Positions 1-9,893 of a DNA stretch of 64,000 nt are shown here, in pieces; position 1 is the first letter of the stretch, and every line of letters begins with the position of its first letter. The stretch is from Boesenbergia rotunda (taxonomy: Eukaryota; Streptophyta; Magnoliopsida; Zingiberales; Zingiberaceae). The notes under the pieces are model-generated. The model did no database searches. It saw only the letters and a list, made by a program, of their open reading frames with translations, and was not told the DNA's origin. Position numbers and translations under genes: made by a program. The stretch spans positions 295,115-359,114 of the forward strand of contig JAGFNQ010005370.1 in assembly GCA_024364735.1 (NCBI GenBank), written 5' to 3'.

Positions 1-49
1 ATATTATTTTTTATATTTTATATTGATATATTTATTTTTGATTATGCAG

Positions 50-1346
50 TTTTACTCCTGATGGTCATCGGGTTTCTAATTATATCACAAGCAAATTCAA
101 GGAACGAGCATGCAGATCTACGACATGGAGACATGTAGATCATGAGATGAAGACATTTTATTACAATGAATTTGTAGTAAGTAAAATCAATATATATTTT
201 CTTTTTATATTATATTTACCAATTTAGAATGTTAAATTTTGAATTTATAATTGCAGAAAAGATATACATGGGAGGAGGGTCAGGAGGATAATTTTAAAGC
301 AACATGGAATAAAAATTGTGCCAAGTTTTACAAAGACTACCTCTACTATATCAGAAAAAAGGGCGTAAAACCGACGTATGTTCCTGAGGAGATATGGGGT
401 GCATGGACGGCCACCTGGTCTGAAGAGAGGTGGAAAGAAAATGCCGAAAGGCTCGAGCTAATAGAAACACCGAGCCAGGTGGCCCGAGTACCGGGACTGC
501 TCACCATACGTCTGGTTCTAAATCTATGGTAGAGCATGCTCTTGATTTGGTGAGTTTAATTTAATATTGTCACGAAATATAATTATCATTTATTATCATA
601 CTTGTATGATATTTGCCTAATATATATTTGTATACAGGAACGAGAACTAGCTCGACCGCCCACTAGTATGGAGGTCTTTGTGAGGGCGCACAAGAAAAAA
701 GATGGCACATTTGTAGATTCTCGTTCTGCGGCCATCCATGTAAGAACATTACTTAGTGTTTATTTTAGTTACATTATAGTACGATTTATCGAATTACTTA
801 TTAATCATGTTCTATTTTACAATATAGGCGGAAATGACCGAGAGAGTCGCTCAGGCATCTCAGCCTGCAGTAGAGGGGGGAGAGTCTCAATCTCAATCCA
901 CCGAGGCACTTAATGACATATATTATGATGTTGTCGGTGGACAGACAAAGAACTCTACCATCTACGGCCTTGGCTCTCAGGCCAGAGTTGCATTTGATGA
1001 TCGCTTGAGGGCTCCGAGGGGTCGATCCAGTTACCGTTCACCTTATTCCAGTGAGATGCATAGAATATTAGAAGAAAATCGAGATCTACATAGTCAAGTT
1101 CAATCAGTGGAAGGACAGATAGCGCAATGGATGACCGCTGAGAATGAGAGGAGGGCCGCTGATGAAGCGGCGAGGGCAGCTGAAGCAGCGGCGAGGGCAG
1201 CTGAAGCAGCAAGGAGAGATGAGGAGCATCAGTAGATTATTGCACAAAATAGAGATCTCATGAGTCGTATGCGATTCCTCCTAGATGGCTTGCCTCGTCC
1301 GCCATCACAGGACACCCCAGGACCCTCTCATCCACCGGCTGATTAA
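50..1346 (+). pseudogene. Plant transposase (Transposase_24, En/Spm-associated), broken
   Basis: Four exons with GT-AG borders can be read: 50-176, 257-549, 638-739 and 828-1346. The translation has family hallmarks: WGAWTATW-type tryptophans in exon 2, a GGPSTGTAHHTSGSKS stretch at its end, RPPTSMEVFVRAHKKKDGTF in exon 3, and a C-terminal Ala/Glu-rich coiled coil. Two lesions are visible. One base is missing near 449-451, so the GGPSTG stretch is read in the next frame. An in-frame TAG at 1233-1235 precedes about 36 more coding residues up to a natural TAA at 1344-1346. The 5' exons lie left of the window. In this family the protein accompanies the main CACTA transposase; its role is uncertain. 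Not functional as it stands. Confidence 0.8.
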
Positions 1347-2295
1347 GTTTTTTTGAGGTATGTTCAATTACATATTAAACCTTGTAATTTATATTTATTC
1401 TATTTTTATAGTCTACTAATATGTTAATTTGATTTTTATTTCAGGGATCCTCTATGATTCAGGTATGTTTTTATTTATATCGCTTTATGTTTGTAGTTTG
1501 GTATAGGATATGCTTTATGTTTAATAGTTTTGTATTTGATAGTTTGGTAATTTTGTATTTGTAGTTTGGTATTGGATAGTCTTTCAAATTATTGCCCCTT
1601 GCACCATAGTAGGTACAATTTTCCCTTTGTAGTTTGGTATTGGATAGTCTTTCAATTACATATTTGTGTTCTGAATTCGTGTGACAAACACTCCATCAAA
1701 TTCCAATTTGATAACTTATTTTCTTTAGTCTTATTAATTTATCCTTGGTTGCCATGCCAATTAAAGCTATATTAATGCTTTGATTTTAGGATAGGTTGTG
1801 TTATTGCATTTTTGTTGATTTGATTTGTCATTGATTCTAGGATAGGTTGTTTTCCAGTGAGTGCATTGGTTCCTTTAGAAGACATTGTATTGAAATTAGG
1901 ACTTGAGAGCAGTGTAACTATATCAGAACCTATTGTCCACTGGCTTGATCTTGAAATTAGGACTTTTTCCTAATGATGCTTAACTGATATTGTTACGGGC
2001 TTCCTCTGTATTTTACCAATAGATTGTAACTTTTCAAGCCTCTTTTATTGCATATTACCAAAGGTGTATTTGTGTTTTTTTTTCAGGTCAAGCTTGGGGT
2101 TCTGCTATACACTCTGCTTTATTGATCCATTCTATTTTTTATAATTTATATTATTAATCTTATTAATTTTTTAAACACGTAAAATATGTAGGGTCTTAAG
2201 AAAAATTTATTTCTGAGTTACTACCTGCTGACTTCAGTATTGATCTTGCATGTTAATCTTTTTATTTTCAGCTTATTATTTTCCAAATATAACAG
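1347..2295 (+). other. Non-coding interior of the CACTA element
   Basis: AT-rich sequence with intron-like T-rich tracts and no supported reading frame. A phrase built on GTTTGGTATTGGATAGTCTT occurs twice near 1566-1650. It probably includes intron sequence of the captured MYB gene, because MYB exons follow directly. Confidence 0.5.
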
Positions 2296-3057
2296 AAGTT
2301 CAATGTCTCCATTGATGGCAAAAGGTTCTAAATCCTGCACTTATTAAGGCTCCATGGACTCAAGAGGTAATATCATCTTCTAATAGGTTGTGGCTTTAGA
2401 TCAGAAAATGAGTACTTCATGACACTTTCTTTGCTCTTTCTTGTTATAGAAAAATGAGTATATAATTGGTCTTGTATCCTCAAAATGGTCTACCATTGCA
2501 AAGAGTCTTCTAGGACGAATTGGGAAACAATGTAGGGAGAGATAAATTTTTGAGAAGTTATATTTTTTAAAATGTCTGCCCAAGATTTTTATGACATGCT
2601 AGGAGTATTACGGTCTAAGACTAACTCATTCTTAATTAGTTTCTTCCATTTCCATTAATGGCAAATAATTATCTATTGGCTATGGGTTTGCCAATATATT
2701 TAGGCATCATAAGATTGCATATCAAGCAACTTTAGAGTGTACATCAATAGTTGGTGCCAATCTTTGCACCGTTTAGCAGCTAGCATAGATAATAGATTTA
2801 GAAGAGTTGATTTCTAATAGATGTTATATGGACACCTTAGACTTAGTTGTATTTTAGACGGGATTAATAAATTGTTCAAAAATCCTCACCACCAATGTAG
2901 ACATTCTCTTGAAAAATTTATGTAATTAAATCTTATGGAAATCAAAGCCACCTTATGATTTCAAAGTTGTTGTTTCACCTTTAACTAATTCCACTATGAA
3001 TAGTCTTATTAATTTATCCATGGTTGCCATGCCAGTTAAAGTTGTATTATTGCTTTG
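1726..3057 (+). repeat. 57-bp direct repeat flanking the MYB fragment (1726-1782 and 3001-3057)
   Basis: The two copies begin TAGTCTTATTAATTTATCC and differ at only a few positions. They bracket the captured MYB exons at 2296-2542, so they may reflect a duplication or the capture event itself. This is read directly from the sequence; the mechanism is inference. Confidence 0.75.
2296..2542 (+). pseudogene. Captured fragment of a three-repeat MYB (MYB3R/c-Myb-like) gene
   Basis: Two exons separated by a GT-AG intron (2367-2449) encode the end of one MYB repeat and most of the next. Exon 2296-2366 reads VQCLH-stop-WQKVLNP then APWTQE. Exon 2450-2542 reads KWSTIAKSL and GRIGKQCRER. HRWQKVLNP, WSTIAKSL and GRIGKQCRERW are signature phrases of plant 3R-MYB DNA-binding repeats, which control G2/M genes. 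The Arg of HRW is a TGA stop (2313-2315), one C-to-T change from CGA. A few residues before KWST are missing, and a TAA follows RER at once. It lies inside the CACTA element, so it looks like transposon gene capture. It cannot make a working factor. Confidence 0.8.
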
Positions 3058-3529
3058 CTACATGTTGGTTGTATAACAAACTCAAAGTGATCCTTGCTTT
3101 ACGTACAGTGTTTCCCTAGTAGTAGTTTTGCAATACAGTTCAAAGTGAAGTATGCTTATCTTGAAGAAGTCTGAGGAAATGTTCATCTTTTCAGAAACAT
3201 TTGGTGACATCATTGCAGATGGAATGAATCTTGTAAGCTATGAGTTTGTAATTTCCATTTTAAAAACTGAATGTATGATATTCTGTATAGCAGCTTTCAT
3301 TTTAATATATACAAGTTTGTATGGATTTTGTGATTGAAAGTGAAATAGAAGTTGTGAATGTGATGTAATTGTGTTGTGAATGTGATTGGAAATTATATTT
3401 GTGAATGTGATGTAATTGGGTTGTGAATGTGATTGGAAATTATATTTGTGAAGATTTGATTTTTATGAATATGATGATGTATATATGATGATTATTACAC
3501 AAATACATATAACCTGACATTTTTTTTAT
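2543..3529 (+). other. Non-coding CACTA interior with a 47-bp tandem duplication
   Basis: No supported gene. Two tandem copies of a 47-bp unit beginning TGTGAATGTGATGTAATTG lie at about 3353-3399 and 3400-3446. The rest is AT-rich. Confidence 0.6.
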
Positions 3530-3906
3530 TTTCCGACGGAATTTGGGTTCTATCGGAAAATATCGGATCATTTCCAACGGAATATTTCCCCAATCCCGTC
3601 GGAAATTTCCGACGGAATTGGGTTTCCGTCGGAAATTTTCCGACGGGAATGGGAGAATTTTCCATCGGAAATTTTCGACGGAAACACAATTCCGTCAGAA
3701 ATTTCCGACGGAAATGAATTTCCGTCGATAAAATATTCCGACGGAAATAAAATTCCGTCGGAAATGTTACCGACGGTACAAAAATTCTATCGGCACAGAA
3801 TTACCGACGGATTTACCTCCAACGGAGGAAGTTCTGTCTGTAAGTGCCTTTACCGACGGAATTCCGTCGGTAATTTCCGTCGGTAATGCTGGTTTTTATG
3901 GTAGTG
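3530..3906 (+). repeat. CACTA subterminal repeats and right terminal inverted repeat
   Basis: More than a dozen direct and inverted copies of a CCGACGGAA / TTCCGTCGG motif are packed here, ending with the terminal GTAGTG at 3901-3906. In CACTA elements such subterminal repeats are the binding sites of the TNPA-type transposition protein. Confidence 0.8.
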
Positions 3907-3908
3907 TT

Positions 3909-4675
3909 AGTGATCAATACTTGAGAAGGTCAAATGCTAATGATGTTCAACGTCTCCTTCAATTGCATGATGAGAGTCATAGCTTCCCTCGAATGTTGGG
4001 CAGTCTTAATTGCATGGATTGGGAATGGAAAATTATCCATTTGCTTGGAAAGGCTAACTTACAATAGGTCATGGATTACCGACAATCGTGCTTGAAGCGG
4101 TCGCGTCTCAAGACTTGTGGATATGGCATGTATTCTTTCGTGCCACTGGTTCACGTAATGATCTTAATGTGTTGTATGAATCTCTCATTTTCAATAACAT
4201 CTTGTAAGGAAATGCCCCGGAGATTAATTTCACCTTCAACGGAACTCAATATAAAATGAGATATTATTTAACAGATGGAATATATTCAGAATGAGCTATC
4301 TTCGTGAAGGTTTTTCCTTACCTGGAAGATCCCAAGAGGAGGTTGTTTAAAGAAAGACAAAAGGTTGCAAGAAAAGATGTTGAACGAGCATTTAGAGTGC
4401 TCCAAGCTCGATGGCCAATTGTCATAGGTCTAGCTCGTTATTAGAATAAAAAAATGTTAAAACATATTATGTTAGTATGTATTATTTTGCACAATATGAT
4501 TATGAAAGATGAGGAGGACCACGTGACAAATAGGTACAATGATGAAGATGACGAACTTGCACAACCCGTGTGGGCCTCAAACTGAGGATTTCATGATTAT
4601 GTTCGGACAAATTCCGATTTACGTGGCAATCATATACATCACCAAATTCGTGCCGACCTAATTATACATATTTGA
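3909..4675 (+). pseudogene. PIF/Harbinger-type transposase (PF04827-like), C-terminal part, decayed
   Basis: Joining fragments across several stops and small indels, the plus strand reads family phrases in the right order: LGSLNCMDWEWK, IVLEAVASQDLWIWH, GSRNDLNVLYES, FTFNGTQYKM, ARKDVERAFRVLQARW, IILHNMI and finally IRADLIIHI before TGA at 4673-4675. These phrases include the acidic catalytic block of the DDE nuclease. In-frame stops occur after FNNIL and after LARY, among others. Homology begins directly at the CACTA right end, so the N-terminal half should lie on the other side of that insertion, outside the window. Confidence 0.8.
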
Positions 4676-5535
4676 TCACAATACAATAATAACTCTTGAA
4701 TTAGTATTTTATAGTTTCGCTTCATGTTTAATTTATATATTATTTTTTTAATTTTATACAAGTATAATGTTTAATTTATATATTATTTTTTTAATTTTAT
4801 ACAAGTATAATTTTTTATGTGGCGTGTGAACCCTATAATTTTTATAAGATAATAAATGTTATAACATCACAGAGTTAAAATCAATGTGAATGCCCTGTAA
4901 ATGAACCGATCATGTGGAATGTTCATAATAACGTAACACTTTTTACAAAAATAAAAAATTAATTATTACCGAATCAAAAAAGATGGTATACCTTCAAGAT
5001 TAATAGGGCGAAAAGTGAACTTCTAAATTATCAAAATATATATATATATCAATTGGAAGTATTCTGTTACGTTTATATCATCAACTAACTTGTATCATTA
5101 ATACTCTCTTGATTAAGTTTGGATCAAATCCATATTGCGCCGAAGTTTAACGTCAGCAATATGGACAAAAATAAAAGGTTTTACCAGCGCTAGCTTAGTT
5201 TTAGCTGAGCTTCGTCTCCCCCCCCCGGTCCTCAAGTCTTAACTTCAAGCTGAGAAGAGACAGACTCGAAATGCGTAACAAAAATGGTGAAACAGAGGAA
5301 GAGATGCGAGGTAGCCAACTCCAGACGCGCTCGGCTCGACTACGGTGACATAGCAGCAGCAGCAGTCGTTGTCTTTTGAAGCAAAAGGGAATGTTGAATA
5401 AAGAAATATTTCCATTTCCAATCGAATTTAGAAAGCAAAAGGGAAAGTGTCGCCGGCGCTTTGCCCTCCCATGCCCAGGAAGGTCCTTTTCTGCTAGATT
5501 TACCATTCCCGTCGTCGTCGCCGGCATTTACGCAG
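4676..5535. other. AT-rich intergenic DNA and presumed 3' UTR of the DeSI-like gene
   Basis: No gene is seen at 4676-5200. A 43-bp unit beginning ATGTTTAATTTATATATT is tandemly duplicated at 4724-4766 and 4767-4809. The GC content rises from about 5200, which probably marks the 3' UTR of the minus-strand gene ending at 5536; a C-run lies at 5219-5226. Confidence 0.5.
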
Positions 5536-6435
5536 TTAGCATAAGGACGAGGAAGAGGAGGACAAGGACGCCGATCGCTGGAGCCTCATTGCGCCCGTAC
5601 ATCGCGAGGAGATGGTGACCTCGGGCCTCGAGATGTTGCTGGGAGGCGTGGTGGCCCCTTCCGGAGGGAATTTGGCTGAGTTGCTCCTCAGACGCCGCAT
5701 GTCGGCGTCCACCCCGCGCTTCGCCTCTTCCGCGCCGCGCTTCCGCACGACCGCTACTCGCACCGGCAGCACACACTTGCAGAGGAACCCTGGCGGCGAT
5801 AAAAGGTCGGAAAATTGCAGCTTTTAAGTGGTAGTGTGGTGAGGAGGGAAGTACCGATCTTGGCGAGGCGATTGACCCATTTGGGGATGTGGTTGCCGGT
5901 GAGGCGGAGACAGGCGTCGTCACAGAAGTGGTTGCAATTCTTGGAAATAAGGTTGTAGGTGTCGCCGGAGTAATCGGCGGCCATGTCCGCCATGAGCGCC
6001 CGCACCTCGCGTGGCCCCAGATCGGTACGGCCGATCAGGATCGCCTTCCGGAACGCGAACCCGGGGCACTGCCGGGGCTCCCCCTCAAAGATCCCCGTCG
6101 TCGGGTGCTCGTGCGCCCCGTACGCATACTCCACCCCGTGAACTGCCAAAACGCAGAAGGAACCGAGCACAATGCAACAAAACCCCTAATCACGCACCGC
6201 AAGAACAAACAAACAAACAAACAAAAATCCCAAATTGCCACATCACATCAGAAGAAGGCGAGGCCAAAACGGCGGATCGCATCGGACGACGGATCGCACC
6301 TTGGACGCCGGAGTGGTAGACGCCGAGGCCAAGCCAGTAGGCGTAGCCGTTCATAGGAGTTAGGTCGTAGACGTTGAGGTAGACGGGCGCCGACGCCGCT
6401 GGTCGCCGCTTCCGCGAGGCGCTGCGGGTGAACAT
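5536..6435 (-). CDS. PPPDE/DeSI-like cysteine peptidase
   Basis: Three exons read on the minus strand: 6435-6300, 6142-5855 and 5789-5536. All borders are GT-AG and the lengths sum to 226 codons including the stop (225 residues). The PPPDE domain covers about residues 17-143. The expected catalytic His is H41 (VYHSG) and the nucleophile C115 (NCNHFC). VYLNVYDLTPMNGYAYWLGLG and WVNRLA are strongly conserved in plant homologues. The C-terminal about 80 residues are basic and Ser-rich and are variable in the family. These enzymes remove SUMO or ubiquitin from substrates. The start at 6435 fits family length; an in-frame ATG at 6510 would add 25 low-complexity residues. Exons are very GC-rich, as in many monocot genes. 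The reading frame is intact and this is the best candidate for a normal host gene here. Confidence 0.9.
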
Positions 6436-7135
6436 GGCACGTGGCCAGTGGCAGGAGGAGGAGTAGGAGTAGGAGGAGATGGAGGTGGAGTAGGAAGAGG
6501 AGAAGATCACAGAGGCGGCGACGGTGGATCATAGAGATGGCAGCGCTGCGACATCGGGCGGTGGGGGAAGGTCTTGAAAAAGTGTGCCAGTTTCGGAGGA
6601 AACGTAGAGTAAAAAGGAATGCAATTAATCGACAGAGTGGTCCGCATAACTGTGGAGGCGTAAGTAATAATACGATGTTTAGTGGAGGGTTTTTCTACGT
6701 GGTGCAATTCCCGAAATGCCCTTACCAGCTCGTAATCGTGATGTGATCATATAAACGGTGCCAATCTACAAATTATTTCATCTTAATGTTTATATCTATA
6801 CATCGCATTTCATCTTGCACTCTATTTTGTCTCCATCATTCATAGGAAATTGGGATAATGCACATATGTTTACTTGTTTGGAATTTAGTTTTTGGATATT
6901 CCATCTTAATTTGTTACATCTTTCATCTTTGGAAATGGATAGATGTTCTTGTAGCTAAAATATATCTTCTCATATATATATATATATATGCTAATCTCTT
7001 TATCGCAGAAACTCGTGTGGAGCATGTGTATTTGATTTTTTTTAATTTTTAATTTTATTTTTTTAACTTCCAATTACGCTGTTTAAGATTTTACCTTTAG
7101 ATTTCGTAATTAGGTTATTGTGTGTGTGTGTGTTA
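6436..7135. other. 5' UTR/promoter of the DeSI-like gene and intergenic DNA
   Basis: GC-rich up to about 6560, then AT-rich. A CACGTG (G-box core) lies at 6438-6443, immediately upstream of the chosen ATG. A TA microsatellite lies at about 6974-6989 and a short GT run at about 7120-7133. I see no gene. Confidence 0.4.
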
Positions 7136-7254
7136 CAGACTGTTTATGGCGCACCCTTGTGGACTCGGGGCCCTGGATTGAATCTAGGTGCAATGACTTT
7201 TTTTATTTTTTTGAAATATATTATATGTATTTAGGGTTTAAGACTTTAAGATTT

Positions 7255-7499
7255 TTTTTTTTTTTTTTTTTGGAGCTTGTGCAAATTTTATAGAACACTC
7301 ATTAAATAAATGCTGAAACCAGAAAGTTTACAGAATTATAATACCATCGGAGATAAACTGTTAGACTTAAGCTGAAAAAGTCTTCATATTGAACAAATAC
7401 TCAATATGTAGATTAAGAAAATTAAACCAACAAGATTACACCTTAGCAACTATCCAAAAGTAACAAACACAAACAATTACCGAGGAAGATGTTGATAGC
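7255..7499 (-). other. 3' UTR of the RPS24 retrocopy with its poly(A) tail
   Basis: About 225 bases of AT-rich sequence follow the stop on the minus strand and end in a run of about 20 A (plus-strand T run). Confidence 0.7.
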
Positions 7500-7916
7500 T
7501 CATTTCTTCTTCCCAGCCTTAGCAGCATCTCCTGCCTTTGTCTTCGTAACGCCGCGGATCTTCTTTGTCCTATTTTTCCTTTCCTTCATCTGCTTCCTGG
7601 ATTTCTCTACCTTTGTTGCAAGGCCATTCCTAATAAGCCGATACTTGGGCTCATACTTCTTTGCATTCTCAACAGTGTCATAGATCAAACCGAAGCCGGT
7701 GGATTTGCCCCCTCCAAAGTGCGTCCGGAATTTGAACACGAAGATTGTGTTCGGGTCCTTCACTTCATAGAGGCTCGCCAGCTTTTCTTTCAATTCCGCC
7801 TTAGACACATTAGCTCTCCCAGGGTGAAGAACATCGATCACGAATTGCTTCCTGGAAAGGAGGCGATTGGTCATAAATTTGCGAGTGCGAAGGGTGACCG
7901 CCTTCGAATCTGCCAT
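7500..7916 (-). CDS. RPS24: 40S ribosomal protein S24 (eS24), intronless retrogene copy
   Basis: The frame from ATG at 7916 encodes 138 residues beginning MADSKAVTLRTRKFMTNRLL and ending in a Lys-rich tail, the usual length for plant eS24 (133-138). Conserved phrases include RKQFVIDVLHPGRANVSK, FVFKFRTHFGGGKSTGFGLI and KYRLIRNGLA. eS24 is a structural protein of the small cytoplasmic ribosomal subunit. Upstream in-frame sequence without ATG is 5' UTR. No stop, frameshift or intron interrupts it. Plant RPS24 genes normally have introns, and the flanking poly(A) tract and TSD show a retrocopy. The intact frame means it is young or under selection; whether it is transcribed cannot be seen. Confidence 0.85.
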   Translation of the reverse strand: MADSKAVTLRTRKFMTNRLLSRKQFVIDVLHPGRANVSKAELKEKLASLYEVKDPNTIFVFKFRTHFGGGKSTGFGLIYDTVENAKKYEPKYRLIRNGLATKVEKSRKQMKERKNRTKKIRGVTKTKAGDAAKAGKKK

Positions 7917-8214
7917 TTCCTCCTCCCTCCGCAGCGAGAAGCGCCGGCGATGGGAAGCAACAAAGCCCAAGACTTTAAGATTTAAAGATTGAGTTATAGT
8001 GAGTTTAAGTGAATAAGATTTTTTCTCTAGAGTTCAGTCTTTCTTCTTGGGTTACATGTACAGTGTTCAAAATAAAAAATTTTAGATGATCATGAGGTAT
8101 ACTATAAGATTAATGAATTATTTAAGTAATCATTTATTTAAAAAAAATTTAAAAAACTGATCCAGGCGCTTGGATCGCCAGAGCGCACAGGCACATGACA
8201 GGCGGTCCACAACG

Positions 8215-8217
<3 letters not shown>

Positions 8218-8258
<41 letters not shown>

Positions 8259-8262
8259 ATAA
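8218..8262. repeat. (TC)n/(TA)n microsatellite
   Basis: A run of TC dinucleotides passes directly into TA dinucleotides inside the loop of the fold-back element. Confidence 0.9.
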
Positions 8263-8365
8263 TGTTACGTTATGGATCATCTGTCGTGCGCTCGTGCGCA
8301 ATGCTAGTCAAGATGCCTAGATTGAATCTAGGTGCCCTCGAGTAAATTTTTTTTTAAACCATTCG

Positions 8366-8392
8366 GGGCGCCTAGATTGAATCTAGGCGCCC
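8366..8392. repeat. Perfect 27-bp palindrome
   Basis: GGGCGCCTAGATT and AATCTAGGCGCCC flank a single G, giving a 13-bp stem. Related TAGATTGAATCTAGG cores occur at about 7174-7190 and 8317-8334, so it is a repeated module of the fold-back element. Confidence 0.85.
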
Positions 8393-8877
8393 AGAATTAT
8401 TTTTTTTTTAAAATAAAAAATTTTAAATATAAACCCTAAATACATTTACTATACCCCGTGAACATCTAAAATTTTTTATCTTGAATATTATAACCCAAGA
8501 GGGAAGCCTAAATCATAGAAGAAAAATCTTGTTGGCTTAAACTCAATATAACATAACCATCATCCTTAAAATCTTAAATACATATAATATACACTGTAAA
8601 TATCTAAAATTTTTTATTTTAAATACTATAATCCAAAAGGGAAGCCTAAACCATAGAAGGAAAATCTTATTATCCTAAACTCACTATAACCCAACCCCTA
8701 AATCATAAAATCTTAAATATTAAATACATATAACATACCCAAAAAAATTTTAAAAAAAATATTACTGTGCAACTAGATTTGAATCCAGGCACCCTGAGTC
8801 CTCGTAGGCACGCAATACCCTGATCCGCAGCATATCAAAATCGTGTATGTGTCTTGCGTTTGTGTCTATGCTCGACT

Positions 8878-9893
8878 TTCACTTTCACTATAGCAGTGCC
8901 ACGTCGTCAATTTTTTTAATAATTTTTTTACTGTAGTAGTACCCCGTCAGAATTTTAAAAAAATAACATATCTGTCGCTTCGGTATATATAGTATGAATG
9001 CATTGTCTCTCTATCTGACACACGCAAACATCTGACATATGCATTACTTCCTACACACTTGTAGTACGTAGCTACGGTTTTGTAATTACTACAACTATAC
9101 TTGTTTTTCATGTTGTAGTTGTAGCAACTACAAAACCGTAGATGTTTTAATTATGACCTTCGAAAGTTTACTATATAATTGTATCAGTTGCAGTTTTCTA
9201 ACTATTACAACTATAATTATTTTTTTTGTTGTAGCAAGTAGTGTAGCTACAACTACTACCTTTGAAAGTTTGCTATACAGTTTAATAGATATGAACCCAT
9301 AGCTGCTACACAGTTGTAGCAATTACGATTTCGTAACTACTATAATTGTATAACAAACTTCTGAAGACCATAACTTTGACATAGATATCAGAATGAGATT
9401 TTTTTTTTAAATTATAGATCGTTAAACAAGTTTCAATTAAAAAAAAAAGATTGTTTCATTCTGATATCTGAGTTAGAAATTATGATTTTCAAAAATTTAC
9501 TTTGCAATTGTATCAACAACACAGTTGTAGTAGCTACATATGCCATGTAGCTACATAGTCTACGAAACCGTAGTTGTTACAACTGTATAGTAAACTTTCG
9601 AATGTCGTATAGTAGCTACGAAACTGTAGCTGCTACAATATGAAAACAATTGTAATTGTAGTAGCTACGAAACATGAAAAAATAATTATAATTGTAACAA
9701 CTATGAAACTATAGCTGTGTTATAATAGAAGGTAATACATGTGTTAGAGAGAGACGATACATGCATACTGTACTAGAGGGACAGATGTGTAATTTTTTAA
9801 ATTTTGACAAGGCATTGCTATGGTAAAAAATTATTTTAAAAATTGATACAACACTGCTACAGTGAAATCACATACCCATTGCGCAATATGTTA
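8878..9893. mobile_element. Long inverted-repeat (MITE/fold-back) element
   Basis: The outer arms (about 8878-9060 and 9720-9893) are imperfect reverse complements: CACTATAGCAGTGCC against the complement of the CACTGCTACAGTG region, then AATTTTT/AATAATTTTTT and a TCTCTCTATC tract facing GATACAGACA-type sequence. The inner 9060-9720 is built of many direct and inverted copies of a GTAGTTGTAGCAACTAC-like phrase. The whole region could fold into one long hairpin. It has no coding capacity. Possibly a MULE-derived or other MITE; the family is not determined. Confidence 0.65.

Larger units (their letters stand above)
1..3906 (+). mobile_element. CACTA (En/Spm) DNA transposon, 3' part
   Basis: The element enters from the left edge of the window. 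Its right end is the inverted form of the CACTA terminus: the last bases before 3907 are GTAGTG, i.e. CACTAC read from the other strand. A subterminal region of repeated CCGACGGAA/TTCCGTCGG motifs precedes it, as is usual for this superfamily. It holds a Transposase_24-type gene and a captured MYB fragment. The 3 bases after the end (TTA, 3907-3909) would be one copy of the expected 3-bp target duplication. The left end lies outside the window, so length and second TSD copy cannot be checked. The flanking sequence is a PIF/Harbinger transposase gene. Confidence 0.8.
7240..7983 (-). mobile_element. Processed RPS24 retrocopy with poly(A) tract and target-site duplication
   Basis: The intronless RPS24 copy is bounded by a 15-bp direct repeat AAGACTTTAAGATTT at 7240-7254 and 7969-7983. 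On the minus (sense) strand the 3' end carries an A tract (plus-strand T run, about 7251-7271) directly before one repeat copy. The 5' UTR is only about 52 bases. Poly(A) plus a TSD of this size are the marks of LINE-mediated retroposition of an mRNA. Confidence 0.85.
7136..8825. mobile_element. Fold-back (long inverted repeat) element, interrupted by the RPS24 retrocopy
   Basis: The reverse complement of 7136-7254 plus 7984-8160 resembles the right arm at roughly 8440-8825. Shared landmarks are GATTGAATCTAGG, the CTAAATACATATAA tract, the CATCTAAAATTTTTTAT tract and the CCTAAACTCA..TATAAC tract. The arms are diverged and AT-rich. The right arm holds the unit twice in tandem (about 8419-8580 and 8581-8745). 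No transposase gene is visible, so it is likely a MITE or fold-back element of unknown superfamily. Exact ends are uncertain. Confidence 0.55.

Noticed and set aside
5376..6532. Several plus- and minus-strand frames overlapping the DeSI-like gene
   Set aside because: They are other-frame shadows of GC-rich exons; only the spliced minus-strand model matches a protein family.
7719..7985. Plus-strand frame across RPS24
   Set aside because: Antisense shadow of the RPS24 coding sequence.
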